Shown here: piece after piece, positions 13,839 to 20,851 of the stretch
Layout of the letters: every line of letters begins with the position of its first letter
Position numbering within the stretch: the first letter of the stretch is position 1
Assembly: GCA_043811005.1 (NCBI GenBank)
Contig: JBDRNO010000257.1
Location: forward strand, 1 to 24,737
Direction of reading: 5' to 3'
From: JBDRNO01 sp043811005
GTDB taxonomy: Bacteria; Bacteroidota; Bacteroidia; NORP154
DNA length: 24,737 nt
The notes under the pieces: model-generated
Databases searched by the model: none
Told to the model about the DNA's origin: nothing
Seen by the model: the letters and a program-made list of their open reading frames with translations, nothing else
Made by a program: the position numbers and the translations under genes

Positions 13839-16031
13839 ATGAAGTATTCATTTTGTATCCTGATCTTTCTCTTTCAATCAGTCCTCATCAGTTTTGAATC
13901 CTTTGCCCAACTCAAATACCTTCAGAAAGCTTTTGGGGAGGTTGATGAAGACAATTTGGTTTTTGTACAACCTACTTTTGACGGAGGATATATTTTCGCC
14001 GGTTATACTGATAATTTTGGAGCTGGGTCGTACGATTACTACCTGGTTAAAACAGATGCTGCCGTACAAATAGAGTGGTCGAAGATTTATGGTGGGCCGG
14101 ATTGGGATTTTATCATGAGAGTGCAGCAAACTGCAGATAGCGGGTATGTCATGGTTGGGTATACATGGAGTTTTGGTGCCGGGCAATATGATGCCTATGT
14201 TGTAAAAACAGATGTGAACGGAGATGAGCAATGGTCAAAAACTTATGGAGGGGCGGATATTGATTACGGTCATGGAATAATACAAACAATGGATGGAGGA
14301 TATATGATCACAGGCAGCACTCAAAGTTTCGGAGCGGGAAGTGAAGATGTTTATATGATAAAAACCGATGCTGACGGAAATACTGAATGGACAAAGACCT
14401 ATGGAGGCACAAGTTTGGACTATGGCAATATCACTTACCAAACTGCAGATAGCGGATATGTAGTTGTGGGAACGACTTATGGTTTAGGAGCCGGTAATTC
14501 GGATGTGTTTCTTCTCAGGACTGATGTTAATGGAGGCTTCCTCTGGTCAAAAGCTTACGGTGGAGCGAGTTTTGATAACGGGATATCCTTCCGGCAAACA
14601 CCTGACGGTGGATATATCATTTGCGGATATACGGAAAGTTTCGGAGAAGGTAATACCGATGCCTATGTGATAAAGACTGATTCCACCGGTAACCTGGAGT
14701 GGTCAAAGACTTACGGAGGGCAGGAACAGGATGATGCAGACTGGATAGAGCTGACCGATGATGGAGGCTATATTTTATCCGGGTACACTGCCAGTTTCGG
14801 AGGGGGAAACGGGGATGCCTATCTTATCAAATTGGATATGAACGGGAATCCAGCCTGGACAAAAGCCTATGGCGGGCAATATATGGACGTTGGTAAGTCA
14901 GTGTTACAAACGCCTGACGGAGGATTTATAATAACCGGCACCACGAAGAGTTTTGGACCGGGTGATTATGATGGGTTTGTGATCAAAACCGATGCATCCG
15001 GCAATACCGTATGTAATGAGTTCGCTACTGCAACCGTTATAGGCAACCCTGCAACAGTGGTGAACTCTCCCAGTCCTGCAATGGGTTCGGGAGCATCAAC
15101 CTCAGATCAATTGACGGTCGTTAACAATGCTGTGACAATTGAAGATATTCAATGCGCTACCTGTGCAGATACCCAGGCAGTATGTATTATCACGGTTGAC
15201 AGTTCTTCAACCCGGAATGTCATAGTTTGGGAAAAACCCGTTTCAACCAGCATTGACAGCTTCAGGATTTACAGGGAAATAATTGGTGTATATACGCATG
15301 TGGGCAGTGTTGCTTACAGTGCACTGAGCGAGTTTGTTGACAATACCTATGGAATCAACCCACAGGTTACATCCTACAGGTACAGGATATCCGTTTTGGA
15401 TACATGCGGGTATGAGAGCGTGTTGAGCAATTATCACGAAACCATGCACGTAACAGCCAGCCAGGGGAGCCCACCACCTTCCATAAACCTCGTTTGGGAC
15501 GCTTATGAGGGATTCCCGGTAAGTTATTACAGGATACTGAGGGACAGCACCGGTACCGGAAATTTTGAAAAAATTGATTCTGTCTCATATACAAACTTCA
15601 CTTATACCGATCAATATCCTCCAGTCGCCAGTTATTTGCTGTACATGATCGAAGTGGTACACCCAACAGGTTGTGTGGCAACACTAAAGGGTAAAAATTA
15701 CAATTCATCCAAGTCCAATACCACTATTGCCGCAGGTACAGGCATTGATGAATCCCAGGTTGCAGTTCCCATGGTGCAGGTTTACCCAAATCCAAACAGT
15801 GGAGTATTTACAGTAAAAATGGAAAATGGAAAAGGAAAAATGCTTCGCCTGCCGGGAGGCAGGGAAAATGTGAAATTGATGGTTTCAGATGTGCTTGGAC
15901 GGGAAATATATCAATCCGTGGTCAAACAGCCACAATCTGAAATTTATTTATCAGGCTCTCCTCCGGGGGTATACCATTTGCAGGTAATTACTGATGAGTT
16001 AATGCTGAACACAAAATTTATCATTAAATAG
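13839..16031 (+). CDS. T9SS-exported seven-repeat propeller protein, paralogue of the preceding gene
   Basis: A 730-residue exported protein. The signal peptide covers residues 1-23 (SFA-Q). Seven ~52-residue repeats (about 25-395) have the same DGGYIIxGYTxSFGAG and YxIKTDxxGNxxWxKTYGG pattern as its neighbour. In both proteins the last repeat replaces the WTKTYGG end with a cysteine (GNTVCNEF / GNSGCNEY). A linker with CATC (a CSKC in the paralogue) leads to two FN3-like domains (about 445-635), then the sorting domain (VYPNPNSGVFTV to FIIK). It lacks the MAM/CARDB front end. Bases 15696-15721 are identical to 13427-13452, showing recent duplication or conversion. A short GC-rich palindrome is inserted in frame in the sorting domain (15844-15863). 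Role unknown; a surface or secreted binding protein is likely. Confidence 0.85.
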   Translation: MKYSFCILIFLFQSVLISFESFAQLKYLQKAFGEVDEDNLVFVQPTFDGGYIFAGYTDNFGAGSYDYYLVKTDAAVQIEWSKIYGGPDWDFIMRVQQTADSGYVMVGYTWSFGAGQYDAYVVKTDVNGDEQWSKTYGGADIDYGHGIIQTMDGGYMITGSTQSFGAGSEDVYMIKTDADGNTEWTKTYGGTSLDYGNITYQTADSGYVVVGTTYGLGAGNSDVFLLRTDVNGGFLWSKAYGGASFDNGISFRQTPDGGYIICGYTESFGEGNTDAYVIKTDSTGNLEWSKTYGGQEQDDADWIELTDDGGYILSGYTASFGGGNGDAYLIKLDMNGNPAWTKAYGGQYMDVGKSVLQTPDGGFIITGTTKSFGPGDYDGFVIKTDASGNTVCNEFATATVIGNPATVVNSPSPAMGSGASTSDQLTVVNNAVTIEDIQCATCADTQAVCIITVDSSSTRNVIVWEKPVSTSIDSFRIYREIIGVYTHVGSVAYSALSEFVDNTYGINPQVTSYRYRISVLDTCGYESVLSNYHETMHVTASQGSPPPSINLVWDAYEGFPVSYYRILRDSTGTGNFEKIDSVSYTNFTYTDQYPPVASYLLYMIEVVHPTGCVATLKGKNYNSSKSNTTIAAGTGIDESQVAVPMVQVYPNPNSGVFTVKMENGKGKMLRLPGGRENVKLMVSDVLGREIYQSVVKQPQSEIYLSGSPPGVYHLQVITDELMLNTKFIIK
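15844..15863 (+). repeat. Short GC-rich palindrome inside a coding sequence
   Basis: TTCGCCTGCC - GGGA - GGCAGG forms a 6-bp hairpin (CCTGCC/GGCAGG) and starts like the intergenic element at 19229-19267. It adds the peptide LRLPGGR to a loop of the sorting domain, where the paralogue is about five residues shorter. The flanks GAAAAATG and GGAAAATG may be a target duplication, but the area is A-rich and repetitive. Confidence 0.45.
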
Positions 16032-16066
16032 CTGGAAAGAGTTACATGGGCTAATAAAAAACATTT

Positions 16067-17242
16067 ATGACTAACAGACACATCGCCATACTCGGCTCAA
16101 CCGGCTCGATCGGCACCCAGGCGCTCGAGGTTATAAAAAAACAACCTAAGAGCTTTGCTGTTGAGGTTTTGTCTGCCAAAAACAATGCGGAGCTGCTTAT
16201 CAAACAGGCAATAGAATTCAAGCCCAATGCCGTTGTAATAGCTGACAAGAACAAATTCAAAGAGGTTTCTGAAGCTCTCAGCCGGTATGACATAAAGGTC
16301 TTTGCCGGGGATGAAGCCATAGCACAGATAGTGGAGATGGAAAATATTGATATTGATATTGTGCTGGCTGCAATGGTGGGGTTTGCAGGACTGAGATCAA
16401 CGCTTGCAGCGATCAATGCAGGTAAGCAAATAGCGTTGGCAAACAAGGAAACTCTTGTTGTTGCCGGTGAGCTTGTAACTTCCCTTGCAAAAGAAAAGGG
16501 AGTAAATATTTATCCCGTTGACTCCGAGCACTCTGCTATTTTTCAATGCTTAGCCGGTGAATTTCACAACCCGGTTGAAAAAATATATCTGACTGCCTCC
16601 GGCGGGCCTTTCAGGGGTAAAGACAGGAAGTTCTTATCATGTGTAACAAAAAAACAGGCACTAAAGCACCCCAACTGGGATATGGGGCCGAAGATCACCG
16701 TTGATTCGGCAACGTTGATGAATAAGGGGCTTGAAGTTATCGAAGCACATTGGTTGTTTCATTTAAAGCCCGAACAGATTGAAGTGATCATCCATCCCCA
16801 GTCGATCATTCATTCAATTGTGCAGTTTGAAGACGGATGCATGAAAGCCCAGATGGGCTTGCCTGACATGAAATTACCGATACAGTATGCATTGGGTTAT
16901 CCGGCAAGACTAAAGTCAGACTTCCCGCGTTTTAATTTTGTTGACCATCCCAACCTGTCGTTTGAACAACCCGACACAACAACTTTTCATAATCTCAAGC
17001 TCGCTTATGATGCTTTGGGAAAAGGAGGGAATATGCCATGCATACTCAATGCAGCTAACGAAGCTGTAGTTGATGCTTTTCTAAATGACAGGACCGGCTT
17101 TCTGGAAATGTCTGATGTGATAGAAGAATGTATGCGAAAGGTTAATTTCATCAAAAACCCTGGTTATGATGACTATGTAAATACTGATAAGGAAACCCGG
17201 GTTGTGGCTAAGGATTTGCTTATGGCTATTGGAAAGTTATAA
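16067..17242 (+). CDS. dxr: 1-deoxy-D-xylulose 5-phosphate reductoisomerase
   Basis: A 391-residue enzyme, also called IspC. It converts DXP with NADPH to 2-C-methyl-D-erythritol 4-phosphate, the committed step of the MEP isoprenoid pathway in the cytoplasm. GSTGSIG (residues 10-16) is the NADPH loop, and ANKET (125-129) is conserved. D152 and E154 in DSEHSA bind the divalent metal together with E223. The SGG motif (178-180), the flexible-loop region WDMGPKITVDSATLMNKGLEVIE (204-226) and HPQS (243-246) form the active site. Length is typical and nothing is missing. It starts 35 bases after the propeller gene. The next gene, rseP, is a usual Bacteroidota neighbour, but 523 bases of repeat-bearing DNA lie between them here. 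Confidence 0.97.
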   Translation: MTNRHIAILGSTGSIGTQALEVIKKQPKSFAVEVLSAKNNAELLIKQAIEFKPNAVVIADKNKFKEVSEALSRYDIKVFAGDEAIAQIVEMENIDIDIVLAAMVGFAGLRSTLAAINAGKQIALANKETLVVAGELVTSLAKEKGVNIYPVDSEHSAIFQCLAGEFHNPVEKIYLTASGGPFRGKDRKFLSCVTKKQALKHPNWDMGPKITVDSATLMNKGLEVIEAHWLFHLKPEQIEVIIHPQSIIHSIVQFEDGCMKAQMGLPDMKLPIQYALGYPARLKSDFPRFNFVDHPNLSFEQPDTTTFHNLKLAYDALGKGGNMPCILNAANEAVVDAFLNDRTGFLEMSDVIEECMRKVNFIKNPGYDDYVNTDKETRVVAKDLLMAIGKL

Positions 17243-17250
17243 AAAAATGG

Positions 17251-17285
17251 TAATCTTACCAATAAATTTATTGGCAATAAGATTA
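17251..17285. repeat. Stem-loop directly after dxr
   Basis: TAATCTTA (17251-17258) and TAAGATTA (17278-17285) pair around an inner 16-bp perfect palindrome, CCAATAAATTTATTGG (17259-17274). It begins 8 bases after the dxr stop. No clean T-run follows, so it may protect the mRNA end as much as terminate. Confidence 0.45.
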
Positions 17286-17430
17286 TTGTATCAAAAAAAC
17301 TTAATATTGATTCAAGTACAATAAGCGTTTATTTGCGATATTTGCAGTAAAAAGGATTTATATCCAAATACAAAGAGGCGTATTATGTTATGGAAGAACC
17401 CGTATTCAGCAGGTGGATAAAGGAAACTTA

Positions 17431-17634
17431 TTAATGCGAATTAAGAGTTGGGATAAAAACAAAATTATTTGAACCACAATAGGCACATAGCGCACATAAG
17501 AAAAACACATAGATTTGTGGTGAGCAAAGCCGAACTATTTGATTCTATGTGAAATTGCTATGTGTTCTATGTGTCTATGTGGTAAATAACATAGATGAAC
17601 ATAAAAAATAAATTTCAACCCTTAATTCGCATTA
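17431..17634. repeat. CACATAG/CTATGTG long hairpin element before rseP
   Basis: Outer arms TAATGCGAATTAAGAGTTG (17432-17450) and 17616-17634 match at 18 of 19 positions. Inside, a CACATAG-rich arm (17474-17512) faces a CTATGTG-rich arm (17543-17583) around a ~30-base loop. The whole ~200-base unit is an imperfect nested stem ending about 130 bases before rseP. The rest of the 17243-17765 gap shows only short frames (11-14 codons) near 17383-17434 and a half-element of AACTGC repeats near 17660. Confidence 0.55.
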
Positions 17635-17765
17635 TTAATTGATATGTGTCGAATTTATTTTTTGCCAACTGCTGACTACCAACTGCCGGCTATTCACAAT
17701 TATTATTTATGAAGCACAATAAATTAAAATTTTTTCAATTAATTCATTAAGTTAAATTCACTATT

Positions 17766-19094
17766 ATGGAAGGATTGATAATGGCAGCCCAGTTGATTTT
17801 GGGCTTGTCTGTTTTAGTAATATTACATGAATTGGGGCACTTTTTGGCTGCAATGGCATTTAACATAAAAGTCGAAAAATTTTACCTCTTTTTCGATGCA
17901 TGGGGAATAAAACTGTTTAATATTAAAATAGGCGAGACCGAATATGGGATTGGCTGGCTTCCCCTGGGTGGTTATGTTAAAATAGCGGGAATGATAGATG
18001 AATCAATGGATACGGAAGCCATGAAAGCCCCCCCTAAACCATGGGAGTTCCGTTCAAAACCCGCATGGCAGAGATTAATTGTTATGGTGAGTGGCATAAC
18101 GGTTAACTTAATCCTGGGAATCGTCATTTTCTCCCTGATGACATTTAGTTATGGAGAGCGTTTTTTGCCTAATGATCAGGTAAAATACGGAATAGATGCC
18201 CTTAAGTTCGGCAAGCAAATAGGTTTGCAAACCGGTGATAAAATAATTGCAATAAATGGCAAAAAGGTAGAGCGCTTTGACGAGCTGCATAGCACCAAGG
18301 TCCTGTTGGGTGATAATGTAGTGTTGAATATTGAGAGGGATGGGAAAATGATAGACATTTCCATACCACCGGATTTAATTGAAAAAATTGCTGAATCAAA
18401 AGAAAATGATTTTGTTGGTTTCAGATTTACTTTTTATGTAAAACAAATATTGCCCGGCAGTAATGCCGAAAAAGCAGGATTATTGGTTAATGATAAAATA
18501 ATTTCCGTTAACGAAAAACCTGTTAAGTTCTTCGATGAGATAATAGCGGTTCTTAGCGAATATAAAAATCAGCAAGTAAATTTAACAGTCAGGCGAAGCG
18601 GTGAAGAAATAACTTTATTGGCGCAAGTTGATGAGGACGGCAAATTGGGATTTTTCCCGGAAATAACAGATGATTTTATATTTGAACATATCAGGTATAA
18701 CCTTTTTAAATCATTTGCAGTAGGAAACCAAAAAGCATGGACCATCTTATTTGAAAACATAAGGGGTTTTGGCAAGATCATCAGGGGTGAGATTTCGGCA
18801 TCAAAAGCCCTCGCAGGGCCCATTGGCATTGCCACTATTTATGGAGGTGTATGGGACTGGAAAAAATTTTGGCTAATCACCGGAGTGTTATCAATGATCC
18901 TGGCTTTTATTAATATCTTACCTATTCCCGCTTTAGACGGTGGCCATGCTGCCTTCCTGAGCATTGAAGCTGTATCCGGTAAAAAATTCAGCGATAACTT
19001 CATGACAAAAGCCCAGGTTGCAGGTATGGTGATATTATTCGTCCTTATGGCATTTGTTATTGGTAATGATATTTGGAAATATATCCTAAATTAA
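17766..19094 (+). CDS. rseP: RseP-family site-2 zinc metalloprotease
   Basis: A 442-residue inner-membrane protease that cuts anti-sigma factors and leftover signal peptides within the membrane. The zinc motif HELGH is at residues 21-25 in the first transmembrane helix. The second active-site motif, NILPIPALDGGH (LDGG at 390-393), provides the third zinc ligand. Two PDZ domains lie in the periplasmic part: the first includes GLQTGDKIIAINGKKV, the second AGLLVNDKIISVNEKPV. Transmembrane helices surround residues ~100-120, ~370-390 and the C-terminus (~420-440). Length and motif spacing are normal for the two-PDZ type. ATG 17766 gives a short lead (MEGLIMAAQ); ATG 17781 is possible. It is preceded by the CACATAG hairpin element and followed by composite element copy B. 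Confidence 0.95.
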   Translation: MEGLIMAAQLILGLSVLVILHELGHFLAAMAFNIKVEKFYLFFDAWGIKLFNIKIGETEYGIGWLPLGGYVKIAGMIDESMDTEAMKAPPKPWEFRSKPAWQRLIVMVSGITVNLILGIVIFSLMTFSYGERFLPNDQVKYGIDALKFGKQIGLQTGDKIIAINGKKVERFDELHSTKVLLGDNVVLNIERDGKMIDISIPPDLIEKIAESKENDFVGFRFTFYVKQILPGSNAEKAGLLVNDKIISVNEKPVKFFDEIIAVLSEYKNQQVNLTVRRSGEEITLLAQVDEDGKLGFFPEITDDFIFEHIRYNLFKSFAVGNQKAWTILFENIRGFGKIIRGEISASKALAGPIGIATIYGGVWDWKKFWLITGVLSMILAFINILPIPALDGGHAAFLSIEAVSGKKFSDNFMTKAQVAGMVILFVLMAFVIGNDIWKYILN

Positions 19095-19146
19095 TTAACT
19101 TAAGTTGCTACTTATAAAAACTTGTTTGGCAATCATCTCCTGTAAG

Positions 19147-19410
19147 AACATAACTTAGCAAATTGATTAAAAAGGAAAATTGTATTAAATTTGAATGAAG
19201 AAAAAATATGATATAGTCACTGGTTTCTGGCCTTCGCCTGCCAAAGCAGGCTACGGCCTGCGAAGGCTGGTTACTGGTGGCTGGTAGGGATTACTTCACT
19301 ATAATATTAGCGAAAAAACCAGAAGCCAGATACCAGTAGCTATTTATTAAAAGCACAAAGGACAGATTTCAATATAAGTTCATTAAAAACATTGAAATTC
19401 CGATACTATA
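19147..19410 (+). repeat. Composite CTGG-hairpin leader element, copy B
   Basis: It starts AACATAACTTAGCAAATTGATTAAAAA, very close to copy C (20579 onward). A lead-in AAAAAATATGATATAGTCACTGG, a CTGG-rich arm (19219-19289), a CCAG-rich arm (19319-19340) and an AT-rich spacer follow, then AAATTCCGATACTATA (19395-19410). The last 16 bases are identical to copy C. The left arm is split by a GC-rich palindrome (19229-19267). The next gene starts 245 bases further on. Confidence 0.65.
19229..19267 (+). repeat. GC-rich REP-like palindromic element, copy 2, inside copy B
   Basis: The outer stem GCCTTCGC (19230-19237) pairs with GCGAAGGC (19260-19267). The inner hairpin GCCTGC - CAAA - GCAGGC is at 19236-19251. 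CTGG lies on both sides (19227-19230 and 19267-19270), which could be a 4-bp duplication or just the surrounding repeat unit. It is homologous to 2198-2235 in the other orientation, and its start matches the in-gene element at 15844. Confidence 0.6.
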
Positions 19411-19417
19411 GATTATA

Positions 19418-19523
19418 TACAGTTACTGGCTGCTGGTAACTGGCTACTTGTTTGTGTCCAGAATGCTTGTTTTATAGGTCTTTTACCAGTAACTAACAAC
19501 CAGTAACCAGCGACAGTTTTTTT
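19418..19523 (+). terminator. Second CTGG/CCAG hairpin ending in a T7 run
   Basis: The arm ACAGTTACTGGCTGCTGGTAACTGG (from 19419) faces CCAGTAACTAACAACCAGTAACCAGC (19486-19511), and TTTTTTT follows at 19517-19523. It lies between copy B and the gene at 19656. It could be an intrinsic terminator or attenuator on the plus strand, although the loop is long and the stem imperfect. Bases 19540-19600 then hold loose tandem CCGATAAAC/AACTGA units with no gene. Confidence 0.35.
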
Positions 19524-19655
19524 ATACAAATTTTGCATTTCAGCATAAACCCTACAAACCGATTAACCGATAACTGACAACTGAAACCCGATAAACCGAA
19601 TAACAAAACAACCATGCAACCATGCTGCCAAACAATTAAACAACCAACAAACATT

Positions 19656-20576
19656 ATGATCAGAACCTTATTCTCAATAATGATCTTCATTTGTATTCCC
19701 GTAATATCCTTCTCCCAGGATTATACCTTTGATCCTGACAAGAAAACCAAGACCGACAAGGAAGTTTACAACGAGGGAAAAACAAAATACAGCAGGGTGC
19801 TGCTTATTCCGTATAAGCCCGTAATGCATCTCCCCGACCCTGCCGGTGATGTTGAACTGGCACAACATTCCCAAAAAGGCATAATGGATATACGTAAACA
19901 GCTTCGATGGGCTTTGGATTTTAGCGTATCTGAGAAGATCAAGTCTCTATACAAGATAATGCCACTATTAAGAGCCCAAACCGAAGGAGGGCAAAACGAC
20001 CTGGATAGGATCTACGGCTCTGTAAGCTATAAATACGAAGAAAGAGTTATTAAGGAAGACGAAACGAGCAAGCCAACACTCGACCCGAAACAGCTTTTTG
20101 ACAGAAAAAAGGAAGACAGTGAAAAATCCCAGGCAGGTATTGTAGATGGACAAATAGTAGCGGAAGTAGCGAACAGGGAAAAAAAATATATGAACGCTGT
20201 TATTAAAGATGAAAAGCTCTTATCCTACCTTTCAGATAAATATGGCGCTGATCTGTTTGTCTTTATCAACCAGTTTGAAATAAAAAAGACCTTTGCTCAA
20301 GGATCTGATGTGGCTTATGGCAATTATGAAAGAGACGTGAAGGTTCATTATACTATATTTGACCAGGATGGCAACCAGCTATGGGGAGATGTGGCAGTTT
20401 CACATATATCTTCCAAAACCGATGATATTGATGAGATAATGAAAATTGCATTCCCTTCTATTTCAGATGTTTTATTATCTAACCTCCCCGGTGCGGGTAA
20501 ATCACAGGAAGATATAAAAATGGACAAGGAGTACAGGAAAAAAGCTGAAGAACAGGATCTGGTGAGGCCGCACTGA
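19656..20576 (+). CDS. Exported protein of unknown function
   Basis: A 306-residue protein with a signal peptide (residues 1-20, IRTLFSIMIFICIPVISFS, then QDYTF) and no lipobox cysteine, so probably periplasmic or secreted. I do not recognise a named family. It opens with a lysine- and aspartate-rich segment, then YSRVLLIPYKPVMHLPDPAGDVELAQHSQKG, a helical middle part, and a beta-rich end (GADLFVFINQFEIKK, then VHYTIFDQDGNQLWGDVAVSHISS). The last part recalls proteins that report a parameter as a formatted quantity, but no catalytic motif is visible. The tail is charged. ATG 19656 is chosen over the in-frame ATG 19614, because the extra 14 residues (MQPCCQTIKQPTNI) would spoil the signal peptide and fall in repeat DNA. 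It lies between leader elements B and C and is transcribed in the same direction as its neighbours. Confidence 0.75.
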   Translation: MIRTLFSIMIFICIPVISFSQDYTFDPDKKTKTDKEVYNEGKTKYSRVLLIPYKPVMHLPDPAGDVELAQHSQKGIMDIRKQLRWALDFSVSEKIKSLYKIMPLLRAQTEGGQNDLDRIYGSVSYKYEERVIKEDETSKPTLDPKQLFDRKKEDSEKSQAGIVDGQIVAEVANREKKYMNAVIKDEKLLSYLSDKYGADLFVFINQFEIKKTFAQGSDVAYGNYERDVKVHYTIFDQDGNQLWGDVAVSHISSKTDDIDEIMKIAFPSISDVLLSNLPGAGKSQEDIKMDKEYRKKAEEQDLVRPH

Positions 20577-20578
20577 AT

Positions 20579-20805
20579 AACATAACATTGTAAATTGATT
20601 AAAAATAAAATTACTTTAAATAAGGATATAAAAATAAGATAATGTTGCTGGGTGCTGGTTACTGGGTACTGGGTGGTCTGTGCTGGTTACGGAGTCTGAG
20701 TATAAAACCAACAACCCAGAACCCAGAGCCCAGAAGCTGATAATTAAATACTAAAAAGTTAATTTTTATAATAAATTTCCTAAAATATTAAATTCCGATA
20801 CTATA
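20579..20805 (+). repeat. Composite CTGG-hairpin leader element, copy C (before the ALDH gene)
   Basis: The order is AACATAACATTG with AAATTGATTAAAAA, then an AT-rich lead-in, TTGCTGGGTGCTGGTTACTG and further CTGG units (20645-20688), a loop GGAGTCTGAGTATAAAACC, and CCAACAACCCAGAACCCAG with more CCAG units (20708-20733). A spacer and AAATTCCGATACTATA (20790-20805) end 46 bases before ATG 20852. It is the most regular of the three copies and fills nearly the whole intergenic gap. Confidence 0.65.
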
Positions 20806-20851
20806 AATAAAAAAATTATCAAATCAATAACTCAATAAAAAATCATCAACC

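Noticed and set aside
17383..17434. Mini-ORFs (11 and 14 codons) between dxr and rseP
   Set aside because: Although AGAGG precedes one start, they are too short and lack any supporting conservation or structure.
17474..17583. CRISPR array
   Set aside because: The CACATAG units are short, unevenly spaced, and face CTATGTG units as an inverted arm; there are no uniform direct repeats with unique spacers and no cas genes.
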